A stretch of DNA of 64,000 bases, from the NCBI RefSeq assembly GCF_900100165.1, contig NZ_FNEO01000009.1, positions 48,885-112,884 on the forward strand. The letters run 5' to 3'. How positions within the stretch are numbered: the stretch's first letter is position 1; every line of letters begins with the position of its first letter. The notes below the pieces were generated by a model, which saw only the letters and a list, made by a program, of their open reading frames with translations, searched no databases and was not told the DNA's origin. Made by a program: the position numbers and the translations under genes. Of the stretch, positions 26,538 to 36,078 are shown in pieces. The DNA comes from Flavobacterium glycines. Its GTDB lineage: Bacteria > Bacteroidota > Bacteroidia > Flavobacteriales > Flavobacteriaceae.

Positions 26538-26886
26538 AAAAACAAAATAAATTTCGGTTTTTTGGTTCACGTGCCGTAGACATATTTATGTAAAAGAAAA
26601 ATCAAGAATTTTGTATTCTCAATTGACCAAAGCTTTTTTATTCATCTAAGATTCATTCAGTTTTATCAAATCCTATTTGCTTAGCTACATTATTTTTTGT
26701 TTATGTATTCTATTAATATTTCTTTTAATTGCCTTCTTTAACTAAAAAGAATTTAATATTTAAGTCCGTATTTTCTGCAGTTATTTTATTGTTGAACCTG
26801 ATTAATATTTATAACACAACTAATCCATTGTTTTGCTCAATTCATTTTAGATGAAGATAATAGTTATACAACTTTTCGTTAGATAA
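26538..26886. other. Gene-free stretch, nothing recognised
   Basis: About 350 AT-rich bases between the PcfJ fragment and the transglutaminase gene. No reading frame, RNA, strong hairpin or repeat was noticed on either strand. Confidence 0.5.
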
Positions 26887-29865
26887 TTACCACCAAACCT
26901 GTTTTCCGTTTTTTATTGTAAATGGTCTTTCTTCAGTTCCTTTAGAAAGATTGTGTAATAAGAATAAAGCTCCAACAGGGACTTTATAAACTAGCACATC
27001 ACTTTCAGCTTTTTTCTCACCTAAACTTTTCCAAGTCTTATCCCAATAAAACAACTCATACTCATCGCCTATTTCAACCATATTTCCATCGTTGCGACCA
27101 ATAAATCTTATCTTACTTATATTTACGGATTTATTGAATGCTAACCCTACCCAACTTCCCGTTGGATTAGGGGCATTAAAACAAGTTAGAACATCATTAT
27201 CAAATACCTTCTCAATGGTTTCCCCCTTGTCTTCAAAACTACCTTTTGTTCCAATTATTTTACCTTCTAACTTTTTACCTTGGGTGTTATACACAACTAT
27301 TTCATTTATATTGCAAAAACTATCAGTAGCCCCTATATACCTAAAATACTTAAATTTTTTGGTTGAAGATGAAATAAGAGTATGAAAAACAGGATTAGTC
27401 ATATTTTTTGTAACAACCCCAATAGTTATAGAATCTGAAAAATCAGATCGATTACTACCTTGGAATTTTCCTCCTATAATTCGTTTATCAAGCCAATCAA
27501 CTCCCTTGTAATTAGGATATTTTCTTGAAATTGATATCGTCTTAACTTTTTTAGGATCGAAAACTATTTTTTTAACTTTTCCTAAAGAATCAATAAAAAA
27601 AGGATTATTGAAAGCTTCAAAATTATTACCATTAAACAGTGCTGGAAGATATAACACTTTTTTTTCTAATTTTTCGAAATAAAATGATGTCCCAATATAC
27701 TCACCCCAACCTATTGGAGTCCAATTTTTATTATCATACACTTGTAAATAACCAAATTTATTTTTTATTTTTCTCACATTATTTACAGGAATTGAAACAT
27801 CACTACTATTGCAGTACTCGTCCGTAACATCTAAAAAATAAGGATTATTAAATATAGAAGGAATTCCTTCTCTACCATTGTTCTTTATAAATAAACTATT
27901 TTTATTAATTGAATTGGTTTTTCTATATACTTTTCCTTTTTTGTTATGATTAATCCACCAAATTAAGGCACTTACAGGATTATGACAATTATTTTGAATT
28001 GTATTCCCTTTATGATCAAAGACAACACTCCATTCATGACTAGAAGGTCTATCTGCCCAATTAAAAACAAAATCAATCGTACTGGCTACCCCCAATGATC
28101 GTAAAACCATTGTTTGATATTGAGTCTCGATGGGACATGTACCATAAAAAAATTCAATGATATTTAGTGGATTAATAGCTGCCCCCATATTCGCTTCGCC
28201 AAACCAATGAAAACGATTTGTTATTTCACTAATTCTTGTAGCTGCTTTAATTGCTGGATCAATTGTATCTTTAAGTAGAGCTTTCTTCTCTTTTTTAAAA
28301 TACCAATTAACATAAAAAGGGTTTTGCAAATATTGAAGTACAAAATTTTCATTTTTATAAGTTTTAAAACTACCTCTTGTGTTTGCTATAAGTCTCCACT
28401 TTTTATTAGTTATATCATAATTATTATAAGCTAAAATTCTTCTACTATTTTTTCCTGTATCTTTAAATAAATCTTTCCTTACCTTTTCAAAATGCCAAGC
28501 ATCATGTAGAAAGTCCTCTGAACATTGAATTACAGTATTATCATTTTCATAAGTAAGAATTTTGTTTGTAGCCTTATTTCTAATCTGAAAACCACCTTTT
28601 TTGTTTGGTATCAATCCCCACTTTTGATTATTTGTAAAATAATTATCAAATACTAAAACCCTACTGCTGTTTTTTTCTTGAAAAGCATCAATTACTTTTG
28701 TTATATCATCTTGTTCTAATTTAAATTGATAAAACAATCCATCTGAAGTTACTTCAATAGGCATTGCCTTTGAAAAATCATTAGTTATTTTCAGACCCGC
28801 TTCATTAACCAGTGAATCTTTATCCAAGGTTAACCATCCAGCCGAATTTTTTAAATAAAAAATACCATTAGCAACTATTGGCAGTGGCATATCTATACTT
28901 ATACATTCTGGTATAACAAGAAAATCTATAAAAAGATTTTTATCTAAAGATTCTATTGTAAGTTCATGTTTACCAGAATCAAGATTAACCATAAATTCTA
29001 TTGGTAAACGAGAATTATTCATCTCTTCCCAAGTGCCTGTTGCAGGAAAAACGAAGTCTCCTATAATTTTATTATCAACTTTAATTCGAGCAGTTGAAGC
29101 CATTGGATTACCATTCATATAACGAATGGCAAATTTCTGATACCCTTTGCGGTCACTATTGATTGACATCTTAAATTTGTTTTTCCCTTTTTGATACAAA
29201 TGAAAAACTTTAGCTGCTGATGCATTGGAAACCTTTTCTATCAAAGAATCTACTCTAGTAAAGGATTCAGCTTCATAAATAGATTTTACACCTTCGAATG
29301 GCATAAGATTGATCATAGGATGAAATTTTTTATTTGCATAAGATCTCCAATCAACATTATCTGATTCAGATAATTTATAAGGCAAAATATACTCGCAAAA
29401 CATTTCAAAAGAATATTTTTTAGACCAATCATAGTTATATGTTCGAAAGGCCGACTCAATTTGGTCGATTATAAACTGGCTAGAAACATTTTGAAGGTCA
29501 TATTTAATATCCTTGTCACCTCTCTTTCGTAATGAATCTGATTTAAAAAGTTTATTCCTATCTTCACCTTTCGCTCCATAGATATATTTATAATGGACAT
29601 TAACACTATCTACTTCTGATCCAACTATCGAATATTGAAAAACCATATTAGAAATAAGATATTCTGCTGCTTTCAATTTTAATGAATCAGCTTTATTTTT
29701 ACCATAATGAATCAGCACTTTTTCTAATTCTTTTCTATTCTCTCCTGCTAAGTCTAAGGCACGATTCGTATCAGATGACCAAGGTGTGCAGGCTAGAAAT
29801 AAATTAGAAAAAACAAATAAAATATATTTTACTACTTTTCTCAAGTTGTATTTATAATTCCCCAT
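26887..29865 (-). CDS. Transglutaminase-like lipoprotein with lectin-like and F5/8C-like regions
   Basis: 992 residues. A lipoprotein signal ends at NLFLAC (Cys26). Residues about 225-310 look like a carbohydrate-binding beta sandwich. Residues about 370-540 contain repeated W/F-rich units (NQKWGLIPNKKGGFQI, NKKWRLIANTRGSFKT) like a ricin-type beta trefoil. The core at about 570-640 is transglutaminase-like: YGTCPIETQYQTMVLRSLG gives the Cys, and SSHEWSVVFD the His and Asp. The end (FRYIGATDSFCNINEIVVY, VGLAFNKSVNISKIRFIG) resembles an F5/8 type C domain. It is the last gene of the minus-strand export locus. It may process or crosslink exported peptide or bind glycan; the role is inferred. 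Confidence 0.65.
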   Translation of the reverse strand: MGNYKYNLRKVVKYILFVFSNLFLACTPWSSDTNRALDLAGENRKELEKVLIHYGKNKADSLKLKAAEYLISNMVFQYSIVGSEVDSVNVHYKYIYGAKGEDRNKLFKSDSLRKRGDKDIKYDLQNVSSQFIIDQIESAFRTYNYDWSKKYSFEMFCEYILPYKLSESDNVDWRSYANKKFHPMINLMPFEGVKSIYEAESFTRVDSLIEKVSNASAAKVFHLYQKGKNKFKMSINSDRKGYQKFAIRYMNGNPMASTARIKVDNKIIGDFVFPATGTWEEMNNSRLPIEFMVNLDSGKHELTIESLDKNLFIDFLVIPECISIDMPLPIVANGIFYLKNSAGWLTLDKDSLVNEAGLKITNDFSKAMPIEVTSDGLFYQFKLEQDDITKVIDAFQEKNSSRVLVFDNYFTNNQKWGLIPNKKGGFQIRNKATNKILTYENDNTVIQCSEDFLHDAWHFEKVRKDLFKDTGKNSRRILAYNNYDITNKKWRLIANTRGSFKTYKNENFVLQYLQNPFYVNWYFKKEKKALLKDTIDPAIKAATRISEITNRFHWFGEANMGAAINPLNIIEFFYGTCPIETQYQTMVLRSLGVASTIDFVFNWADRPSSHEWSVVFDHKGNTIQNNCHNPVSALIWWINHNKKGKVYRKTNSINKNSLFIKNNGREGIPSIFNNPYFLDVTDEYCNSSDVSIPVNNVRKIKNKFGYLQVYDNKNWTPIGWGEYIGTSFYFEKLEKKVLYLPALFNGNNFEAFNNPFFIDSLGKVKKIVFDPKKVKTISISRKYPNYKGVDWLDKRIIGGKFQGSNRSDFSDSITIGVVTKNMTNPVFHTLISSSTKKFKYFRYIGATDSFCNINEIVVYNTQGKKLEGKIIGTKGSFEDKGETIEKVFDNDVLTCFNAPNPTGSWVGLAFNKSVNISKIRFIGRNDGNMVEIGDEYELFYWDKTWKSLGEKKAESDVLVYKVPVGALFLLHNLSKGTEERPFTIKNGKQVWW

Positions 29866-29982
29866 AATTGTTCAATAATTTTAAAAATTAACACTGGTTA
29901 AAAAACCTACTTTTATTTGCAAACAAACGATTTAGAAATTGTTTAGATTCTTATTTTTTTTTATGGATAATTAATCACAAGC

Positions 29983-32900
29983 TTACTCACTTCTTTTAAT
30001 ACAAAAAATGGGCAAATAAATAAATATCCCTACTAATGAAAACAGCAATCCGCCTATTGAACCAGCGGCAAAAGAAAACCAAAAAGCCTCATTTTGTCCT
30101 CCCCATATAAAGGGGATTAAACCTATCATAGTTGAACTTATGGTAAGCATTACAGGTATAATTTTATAATTAAATGCTTTGAAATACATCCATTGGCTAT
30201 TTCTTAACGGATATTCTTTTTTTAAATTATTATAATCATTTATAATATATAAAGCAGCGTTTACACTAATACCACACAACAATATAAATGAGGCATATCC
30301 ACCTTGGTCAAAATTAAAATCAAAAAGATAGAAGGTTAAAAAAACTCCAATAAAGGAAATTGGAATCATACTGATTATAGCAAAAGGTTGTTTTAATGAC
30401 TCCAGTAAGATAGAACAAATAAAGAATATAATTAAGATCACCACAAAAATGAAATAATATTGTTTTTTATTGTTTTTATCCCATTCTCCCCAATTGGATT
30501 GTTCAAAAACACGATATCCTATTGGTAATTTACTTTTCAATTCTTCAATATTATCTTCTCTAACTTTTTTTGCTAATGGCTCCGTTCCAATAAAATTATA
30601 TTCAACCGTTAATTGGTACTGTTGATTGTATTTTGAGATGGAATTTCCTGATTTTCTTTTTTCAATAGCAGCCATTTGATCTAGTTTGTATTGATTGTTT
30701 CCAATACTAATAGGTACATGTTTTAAGTCCCAAACATTAACTTTTTGGTATTGATTAGAGACCATTTTAACTTGTTGTAATTCATTGTTATGAATAAAAG
30801 AAGTTACACCTCCAGCGTATGTTTGATTTATTAAACAGGAATAGAGTCCTGTTTGATACACCTCCGCCATTGCCATTTTTTCATTATCAAATGCTAAAAA
30901 ATATTCATAAGAATTAGCATTCCCCCAAGAATCTCCATTGGTTATATCTACTTCTTTAATTCTCGAAGAGGAGTTTGCTATTAATTGCGCTTTTAGAAGT
31001 TCAGCATAAGCATATAATTTGTCATAATTGTATCCTTCAATAATGATTCTATTGTTTTTATAATCGGCCCCTAAAGCATTCGAAAAACCCTGACCAACTC
31101 CGCTAATTGACCAATCTAATCCTCCCAAACTGATAACTTTTGACTCCAACAAACTTTTCAACTTAAAAGGGAAACCACTAAATTCATTTTCGTTTTTAAA
31201 ATAAATGGAAATCGTTGAATTTTTATAACTGCCTATGTTAGTCTCGAACATTTCTACTTCGCCAAAACTACTAATGTAATTTTCCATTTTAATAATAACT
31301 TCATTTAATTGCTCTATAGTGCAACCTTCAGGCATACTCCCAGTAACTCTCAATGTAGTCCGCTCTGGATCCGAGTAATGTGAATTCTCATAAACATTAT
31401 CAGTAAAGAGCCGCAGTGATCCTCCTAGTATTTTTTCTAATGTCGGTTTTACTTCATCGTAAAACCAATCATTACCTATCGTCTGATTGTATTTTTTTTC
31501 CAAAAAACCTTCTCCCTCAATTGTTTTCGGTAAAAGCTGTATGGGCAAGCCGAATCCAAGCAATAAAATCAAGATAAACAGCCATTTCAAACGTGGTTTT
31601 TTAAACGCTAAGATTAATTTATAATAGTATTTAGTGAATTTTAAGACTCTCCTTTTTCTTTTTCGAGAAAAAAGTTTCTTTTTATGATTGATATGCAATT
31701 TTTCCAAAAGTGCGGGAACAAATAATAATGCTACAAATAAGGAGACCACTATATTTATGGCAATAACCAAAGTAAAATCACTTAAATTGGCTTGCAGGGA
31801 TTCTTCTAATAAAAAAGTAGATAACAAGGCTCCAGCCGTGGTTAATGTTGTTGCTAAAATAGCTAGAAACACTTTCTTATTTCCTTTGTTTCTGAGGTGA
31901 TCAATCATAATAATACAATTGTCAATCATAATTCCAAAAGAGATTGTGATTCCAGCAAATGAATACAATTGCAATTCTACTTTGAATAGATAATAGAAGA
32001 TTATGGCAATTAAAAGATTAGTAATAATGCTTAAAAACAAAATCAAGATGTATTTTACACTTTTGTTGGTTACTAAAATCATAACAAACAAAATCAAGAG
32101 TGAAAACAGCATTTTCTCTTTAATTTTTTTCAGTTCTTCAGCAATATATTGAGAAGTATCATTCGTCAATTTTAAATTATATTCTCCTTTTATTTCTTGC
32201 TTTATAGTTTCAATTTCCTCTTTTACCTCATTGGACACTTCAATGGTATTGGCTCCTTTTTCGGCATAGACAACCAGGTTTATGGAATTTTTCCCATTTA
32301 TCCTAAAATACGATTGCATCGGAGCTTCTTTAAATTGAACTTTAGCAATGTTTTTTAGATAAATGATCCTATCTCCTATTTTTTTTATAGGGATGTTTTC
32401 CCAATCTATCTCTTTTTCATATTTATAACTTAAAACCAAGGCAATTTCCTGACTCTCGGCATTGTTTTTAGATACAAAACTTCCATTTCCCAATTGTTGT
32501 GTTTCAAAATATTGACGAATGGCATTTTCAATTTCATTAACTGATATGGAAAGCTGCAAAAGCTGATCCGAATTGTATTTTACAACCCAATCAAAAGGAT
32601 CTGCACCATACACATAGACTTTGTTAACTCCTTTGATTATAGCTAATTTTGGGAGTATATGGTTTTCGGTATATTTCTTAATCAAATACGGACTTTCGTT
32701 CGCATTGATGCTGTAAGTCAAAATGGGAGAGGCGCTCTCGTTTGTCCCGCTAATGGACAATTGGGGATAGCTTACTCCATTAGGAAGCTCAGAATAGGTT
32801 TGACGAATTAGATTGGCAATTTCAAACCGAACGGCATCCAAATTAGTGTTTTTTTTGAATTCCAGATTAATAGATCCACTTTCCTTGTTACTGTTTGAAT

Positions 32901-33129
32901 TGATTTCTTTGATTCCTTTCACGGTATTAAAAACACCTTCTAGTTTAGAGGTTACTTCTTGCTCAATAACCTTAGCTGAAGCATCATACCAACCAAAACT
33001 AATACTTATAGAGGGTAAATTATTGGATGGATTCAATTGCACACTCAATAACGGAATCATACTGGCTCCAATAATAGACAGGCAAATAAAACAAGTTAAT
33101 ACAGTAAACGATGGGATTTTTGATTTCAT
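29983..33129 (-). CDS. RND-family efflux permease (second pump of the locus)
   Basis: 1048 residues with the twelve-helix, two-loop RND layout. The first helix is at about 10-28, and a periplasmic porter loop runs to about 330. Helix 4 carries FGIMIDNCIIMIDHL with a single Asp-Asn instead of the Asp-Asp pair of AcrB. The C-terminal block has LLCGISVNAALYIINDY. It diverges from the pump at 36062, which shares only the general layout. It lies 9 nt from the signal peptidase gene. Likely works with the shared adaptor and TolC-like channel; substrate unknown. Confidence 0.85.
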   Translation of the reverse strand: MKSKIPSFTVLTCFICLSIIGASMIPLLSVQLNPSNNLPSISISFGWYDASAKVIEQEVTSKLEGVFNTVKGIKEINSNSNKESGSINLEFKKNTNLDAVRFEIANLIRQTYSELPNGVSYPQLSISGTNESASPILTYSINANESPYLIKKYTENHILPKLAIIKGVNKVYVYGADPFDWVVKYNSDQLLQLSISVNEIENAIRQYFETQQLGNGSFVSKNNAESQEIALVLSYKYEKEIDWENIPIKKIGDRIIYLKNIAKVQFKEAPMQSYFRINGKNSINLVVYAEKGANTIEVSNEVKEEIETIKQEIKGEYNLKLTNDTSQYIAEELKKIKEKMLFSLLILFVMILVTNKSVKYILILFLSIITNLLIAIIFYYLFKVELQLYSFAGITISFGIMIDNCIIMIDHLRNKGNKKVFLAILATTLTTAGALLSTFLLEESLQANLSDFTLVIAINIVVSLFVALLFVPALLEKLHINHKKKLFSRKRKRRVLKFTKYYYKLILAFKKPRLKWLFILILLLGFGLPIQLLPKTIEGEGFLEKKYNQTIGNDWFYDEVKPTLEKILGGSLRLFTDNVYENSHYSDPERTTLRVTGSMPEGCTIEQLNEVIIKMENYISSFGEVEMFETNIGSYKNSTISIYFKNENEFSGFPFKLKSLLESKVISLGGLDWSISGVGQGFSNALGADYKNNRIIIEGYNYDKLYAYAELLKAQLIANSSSRIKEVDITNGDSWGNANSYEYFLAFDNEKMAMAEVYQTGLYSCLINQTYAGGVTSFIHNNELQQVKMVSNQYQKVNVWDLKHVPISIGNNQYKLDQMAAIEKRKSGNSISKYNQQYQLTVEYNFIGTEPLAKKVREDNIEELKSKLPIGYRVFEQSNWGEWDKNNKKQYYFIFVVILIIFFICSILLESLKQPFAIISMIPISFIGVFLTFYLFDFNFDQGGYASFILLCGISVNAALYIINDYNNLKKEYPLRNSQWMYFKAFNYKIIPVMLTISSTMIGLIPFIWGGQNEAFWFSFAAGSIGGLLFSLVGIFIYLPIFCIKRSE

Positions 33130-33138
33130 ATATTTATT

Positions 33139-34308
33139 TTAAAGCATTTTGAAAATCCTGTCCCACTGAAATTCGTCATTTTTATTAGAAAATAAAACAC
33201 ATTGTATTTTGCCTATGATATTGGTTTCCGGGACAAAACCCCAGGCTCGAGAATCCATTGTCCCTTTTCTATTATCACCCATCATAAAATAATAATTTTG
33301 TTTGAATGTGTAGGTAGTAGCTCTTTTATTATTTATAAAATAAATACCCTTTAACTCCTTAATCTTGCAATTCTCAGAGCCACTAATTACTCTCTGATAC
33401 AATGAAAAAGTTTCTGGATTCAAATGTATTTGCATGCCTTTTTTAGGAACTATAAAAGGTCCCATAGTATCATAAGTCCATTGTTTATTGGGTACTTTAC
33501 AAAATAGTCCATTATTTTCATTAAAAGAATCGAGTTGTATACTAACAGCGTTAATCAATTTTGCTTTTTTAAGTTGATCCAAATCATATTTCGATAGATT
33601 TGCTTCATAAAATTGATTGTCTATTCTTTTTAACATCACATAACTTAAACCTACAGCATCTAAGTATTTATATAAATTCTGTTTGTTTTTAATGCTGAAT
33701 TTATAATTGTTTCTTTCCGTAGCTACAGGGGCAAAAAGCTTACTATTGGTATATACATTACCATCTTTAATTCTTAAAGTATCTCCTGCTAAAGCCATAC
33801 AACGCTTTATCAAAATATATCCTTTGCTCCACGTAGAATTAAATACAAACACATCTCCTTGCTTTATTGTTGAAGTACCCGATAACCTTTTATAATCCCA
33901 CCAATCTTCTTTTATTCTATTCTTTGCATTTTCATTAAAATAAAAAGCGATGTTGATCCAGGGAATTTCAAAAGGAGAACGAGGTAATCTTGGGCCGTAT
34001 TTCAGTTTATTCACTACAATTACATCCTGTGGATACAATAAATTTTCCATAGAGGAACTGGGTATTTTATAGATATCAAACGCTAATACTTTTATACAAA
34101 TACTTGAGGATAACAACAAAAGAAAAAGGAAAACTCCCGTGATCATTTTTCTAAAAAAACCAAAAGGTATTAAAGAAATAAAATGTAATGTAAGTTTATA
34201 AATTACTATGAATAGAATAAGGATAATAGCTAACCAAACCAAACCTAGTAATGATAAAAGTAGCACAGCTAAGGTTATGAGTAAAACTTTTTTGTTTGTT
34301 TTTGTCAT
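33139..34308 (-). CDS. lepB: Divergent signal peptidase I (S26)
   Basis: 389 residues. Two hydrophobic stretches (about 7-50 and 56-72) precede the catalytic region. The S26 serine is in IPSSSMENL (Ser86), the lysine in ILIKRCMALAGDTL (Lys168), and box E is MGDNRKGTMDSRAWGFVP. The core is therefore complete, with an inserted region of about 150 residues between Lys168 and box E. Its position between a TolC gene and an RND gene in an accessory island suggests a dedicated peptidase for exported products of this locus rather than the housekeeping enzyme. Confidence 0.88.
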   Translation of the reverse strand: MTKTNKKVLLITLAVLLLSLLGLVWLAIILILFIVIYKLTLHFISLIPFGFFRKMITGVFLFLLLLSSSICIKVLAFDIYKIPSSSMENLLYPQDVIVVNKLKYGPRLPRSPFEIPWINIAFYFNENAKNRIKEDWWDYKRLSGTSTIKQGDVFVFNSTWSKGYILIKRCMALAGDTLRIKDGNVYTNSKLFAPVATERNNYKFSIKNKQNLYKYLDAVGLSYVMLKRIDNQFYEANLSKYDLDQLKKAKLINAVSIQLDSFNENNGLFCKVPNKQWTYDTMGPFIVPKKGMQIHLNPETFSLYQRVISGSENCKIKELKGIYFINNKRATTYTFKQNYYFMMGDNRKGTMDSRAWGFVPETNIIGKIQCVLFSNKNDEFQWDRIFKML

Positions 34309-34323
34309 TTATATTTATCTAAT

Positions 34324-35838
34324 TTATTTATCCAATATTTCATCAAAGTTTTTACTAATGGTACTTTTATTCTGAAAATCGTAAAGGGTCAATTGCTGTA
34401 CTTCATAATAAAACTTCCAATAATTGTATAAACTCGTTATGTAATTTTCAGAAGCTGCTTGCCATGCTTTTCTGGCGCTGGTGAGTCGTAATAAATCGAT
34501 ACTTCCTGATAGAAAACGTTTTTCGGTTATATCATAAGATGATTTTGAGATTTCGCTGGTTCGTAAAGCTCCTGTTACCAATTGTCTTTGAAGGTTAAAA
34601 TCTATAATTTTCAAGCTTAATTGCTGACTTAGCTTGTCACTTTCTTGTTGTACCTCGATTTCACTCACTTCATTGTTCATTTTAGCCGTTTTGATGTTTC
34701 CTTTACGCTCTCCCCAATCTAAGATGGGGATATTCATTTGGATACTAATCATTTGTTGGTCTAATAATCTACCATACGCATCTCTAAAAGTATTCGCATT
34801 TTGATTCAAACCATAACTTCCTCTCAAAGACAAATCAAAACGGTTTTCCTTGATTACTTTATCCAAATCTCTTTGAGCTTCCATCTTTTTTATTTTTAAG
34901 TTAAAAATTTCAGGATTATTTGCTTCAGCTAATGCAATAGCTTCTTTAATATCAATTTGTAAATCGGAAATCAATTCGGGCAACTGTGGCTGGGAATACA
35001 AAGGACTTTCATCTCTTAAAAATAATTTTAATTCCGATTCTGCCTTTTCTAATTCTCTCTCATTCTGCGTTAAATTAGTTTCAGCATTATACACGTCTAA
35101 TTCCAGATTAAGCACATCGTCTTTCTCTATAGAACCTAATTCATATCTTTTTTTCCCTATTTTAAAAAGTTTTTGTGTACTTAATACATTCTCTTGAGCT
35201 AATTCCACTCTTTTACTGGTTGAAGCCCAATTAAAAAAATAATTAACTGCTTTTAATTTAATATCCTGCAATTCATAGAGGTATTCTTTTTTAGCGCGTT
35301 CAAATTGAAGAGGGGAAATTTTATGTGCCCATTTGAAACTATTAAAAGCCATTATGGGTTGGATCACTCCAATACGGATAGGAGTGGCAGTAAAATCCTT
35401 AGAATCAACTAGTCCGTAATTAGCTAGGCGGTTAAAACTGGAATTCACATAAAATGTTGCCCCAGTCGCTTTAACATTCTGATTGATGCTAAGATTCCCA
35501 TAAGAGTTTAAATTTTGTTGTGGTCGATAGACATCAATGTTATTTCCTGAATCGTATCTTTTTAATACCGATTTATTATAGGTCAGTGGTTCCAGTTCTA
35601 AATTCATTTTAGGCAATACACTTGCTTTAAACGATCTAAACTGCCAATAACTTGCGCCATATTGTTGTTTGGCTTTAAAAGCATCTAAGGATTTTTTACT
35701 TGCAATAGCAATGATATCCTCAAGTGATACTTTTTGTTTATTCTCTTCTATTTTGTTTGTGTTTTGAGCCGTATTTTGTAAGCTGTATAACCCAAAACTA
35801 AAAAGTAAAATCAGATGTGTGTTTTTAATAAAATTCAT
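34324..35838 (-). CDS. TolC-family outer membrane channel
   Basis: 504 residues. Signal peptide at about 1-24. Two related halves of long helices and barrel strands as in TolC, for example NVLSTQKLFKIGKKRYELGSIEKDDVLNLELDVYNAE and the counterpart SYDITEKRFLSGSIDLLRLTSAR. MNIPILDWGERKGNIKTAK is the conserved second-half strand region. It provides the outer membrane duct for the RND pumps on either side. The gap to the next pump gene contains two repeats. Confidence 0.88.
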   Translation of the reverse strand: MNFIKNTHLILLFSFGLYSLQNTAQNTNKIEENKQKVSLEDIIAIASKKSLDAFKAKQQYGASYWQFRSFKASVLPKMNLELEPLTYNKSVLKRYDSGNNIDVYRPQQNLNSYGNLSINQNVKATGATFYVNSSFNRLANYGLVDSKDFTATPIRIGVIQPIMAFNSFKWAHKISPLQFERAKKEYLYELQDIKLKAVNYFFNWASTSKRVELAQENVLSTQKLFKIGKKRYELGSIEKDDVLNLELDVYNAETNLTQNERELEKAESELKLFLRDESPLYSQPQLPELISDLQIDIKEAIALAEANNPEIFNLKIKKMEAQRDLDKVIKENRFDLSLRGSYGLNQNANTFRDAYGRLLDQQMISIQMNIPILDWGERKGNIKTAKMNNEVSEIEVQQESDKLSQQLSLKIIDFNLQRQLVTGALRTSEISKSSYDITEKRFLSGSIDLLRLTSARKAWQAASENYITSLYNYWKFYYEVQQLTLYDFQNKSTISKNFDEILDK

Positions 35839-35884
35839 TATTTATAAAATTGAATGTTCATAACCTTACCTTAGAAACCTTTTT

Positions 35885-35941
35885 AAAATTCATCAAAATC
35901 AATTCCCCCTAACCCTAAAGGGTATAATTTTGATGAATTTT
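35885..35941. repeat. Inverted repeat with a CCCTAA-type loop
   Basis: Perfect 15-bp arms AAAATTCATCAAAAT (35885-35899) and ATTTTGATGAATTTT (35927-35941). The loop contains CCCCCTAACCCTAAAGGG, a form scattered through Bacteroidota intergenic DNA. It could modulate expression between the pump and TolC genes. Confidence 0.6.
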
Positions 35942-36017
35942 TAATAAATTTTTCGCCCTTTAAGGACGGAAAAAAGCAACTTTATTTTTTTTAATAAATT
36001 TAAACTGCCCTTGTAAC

Positions 36018-36078
36018 TTATAATCCATAACTCATAACCCATAACCGATAACTTATAACTCTTAACCCTTAACTCTCC
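36018..36078. repeat. Short degenerate tandem repeat (ATAACTyATAAC type)
   Basis: A run of about six imperfect units of 9-10 nt built on ATAACTCATAACCC, reaching into the stop codon region of the pump gene ending at 36062. Such runs are common near Flavobacterium gene ends and can vary by slippage. Confidence 0.55.
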
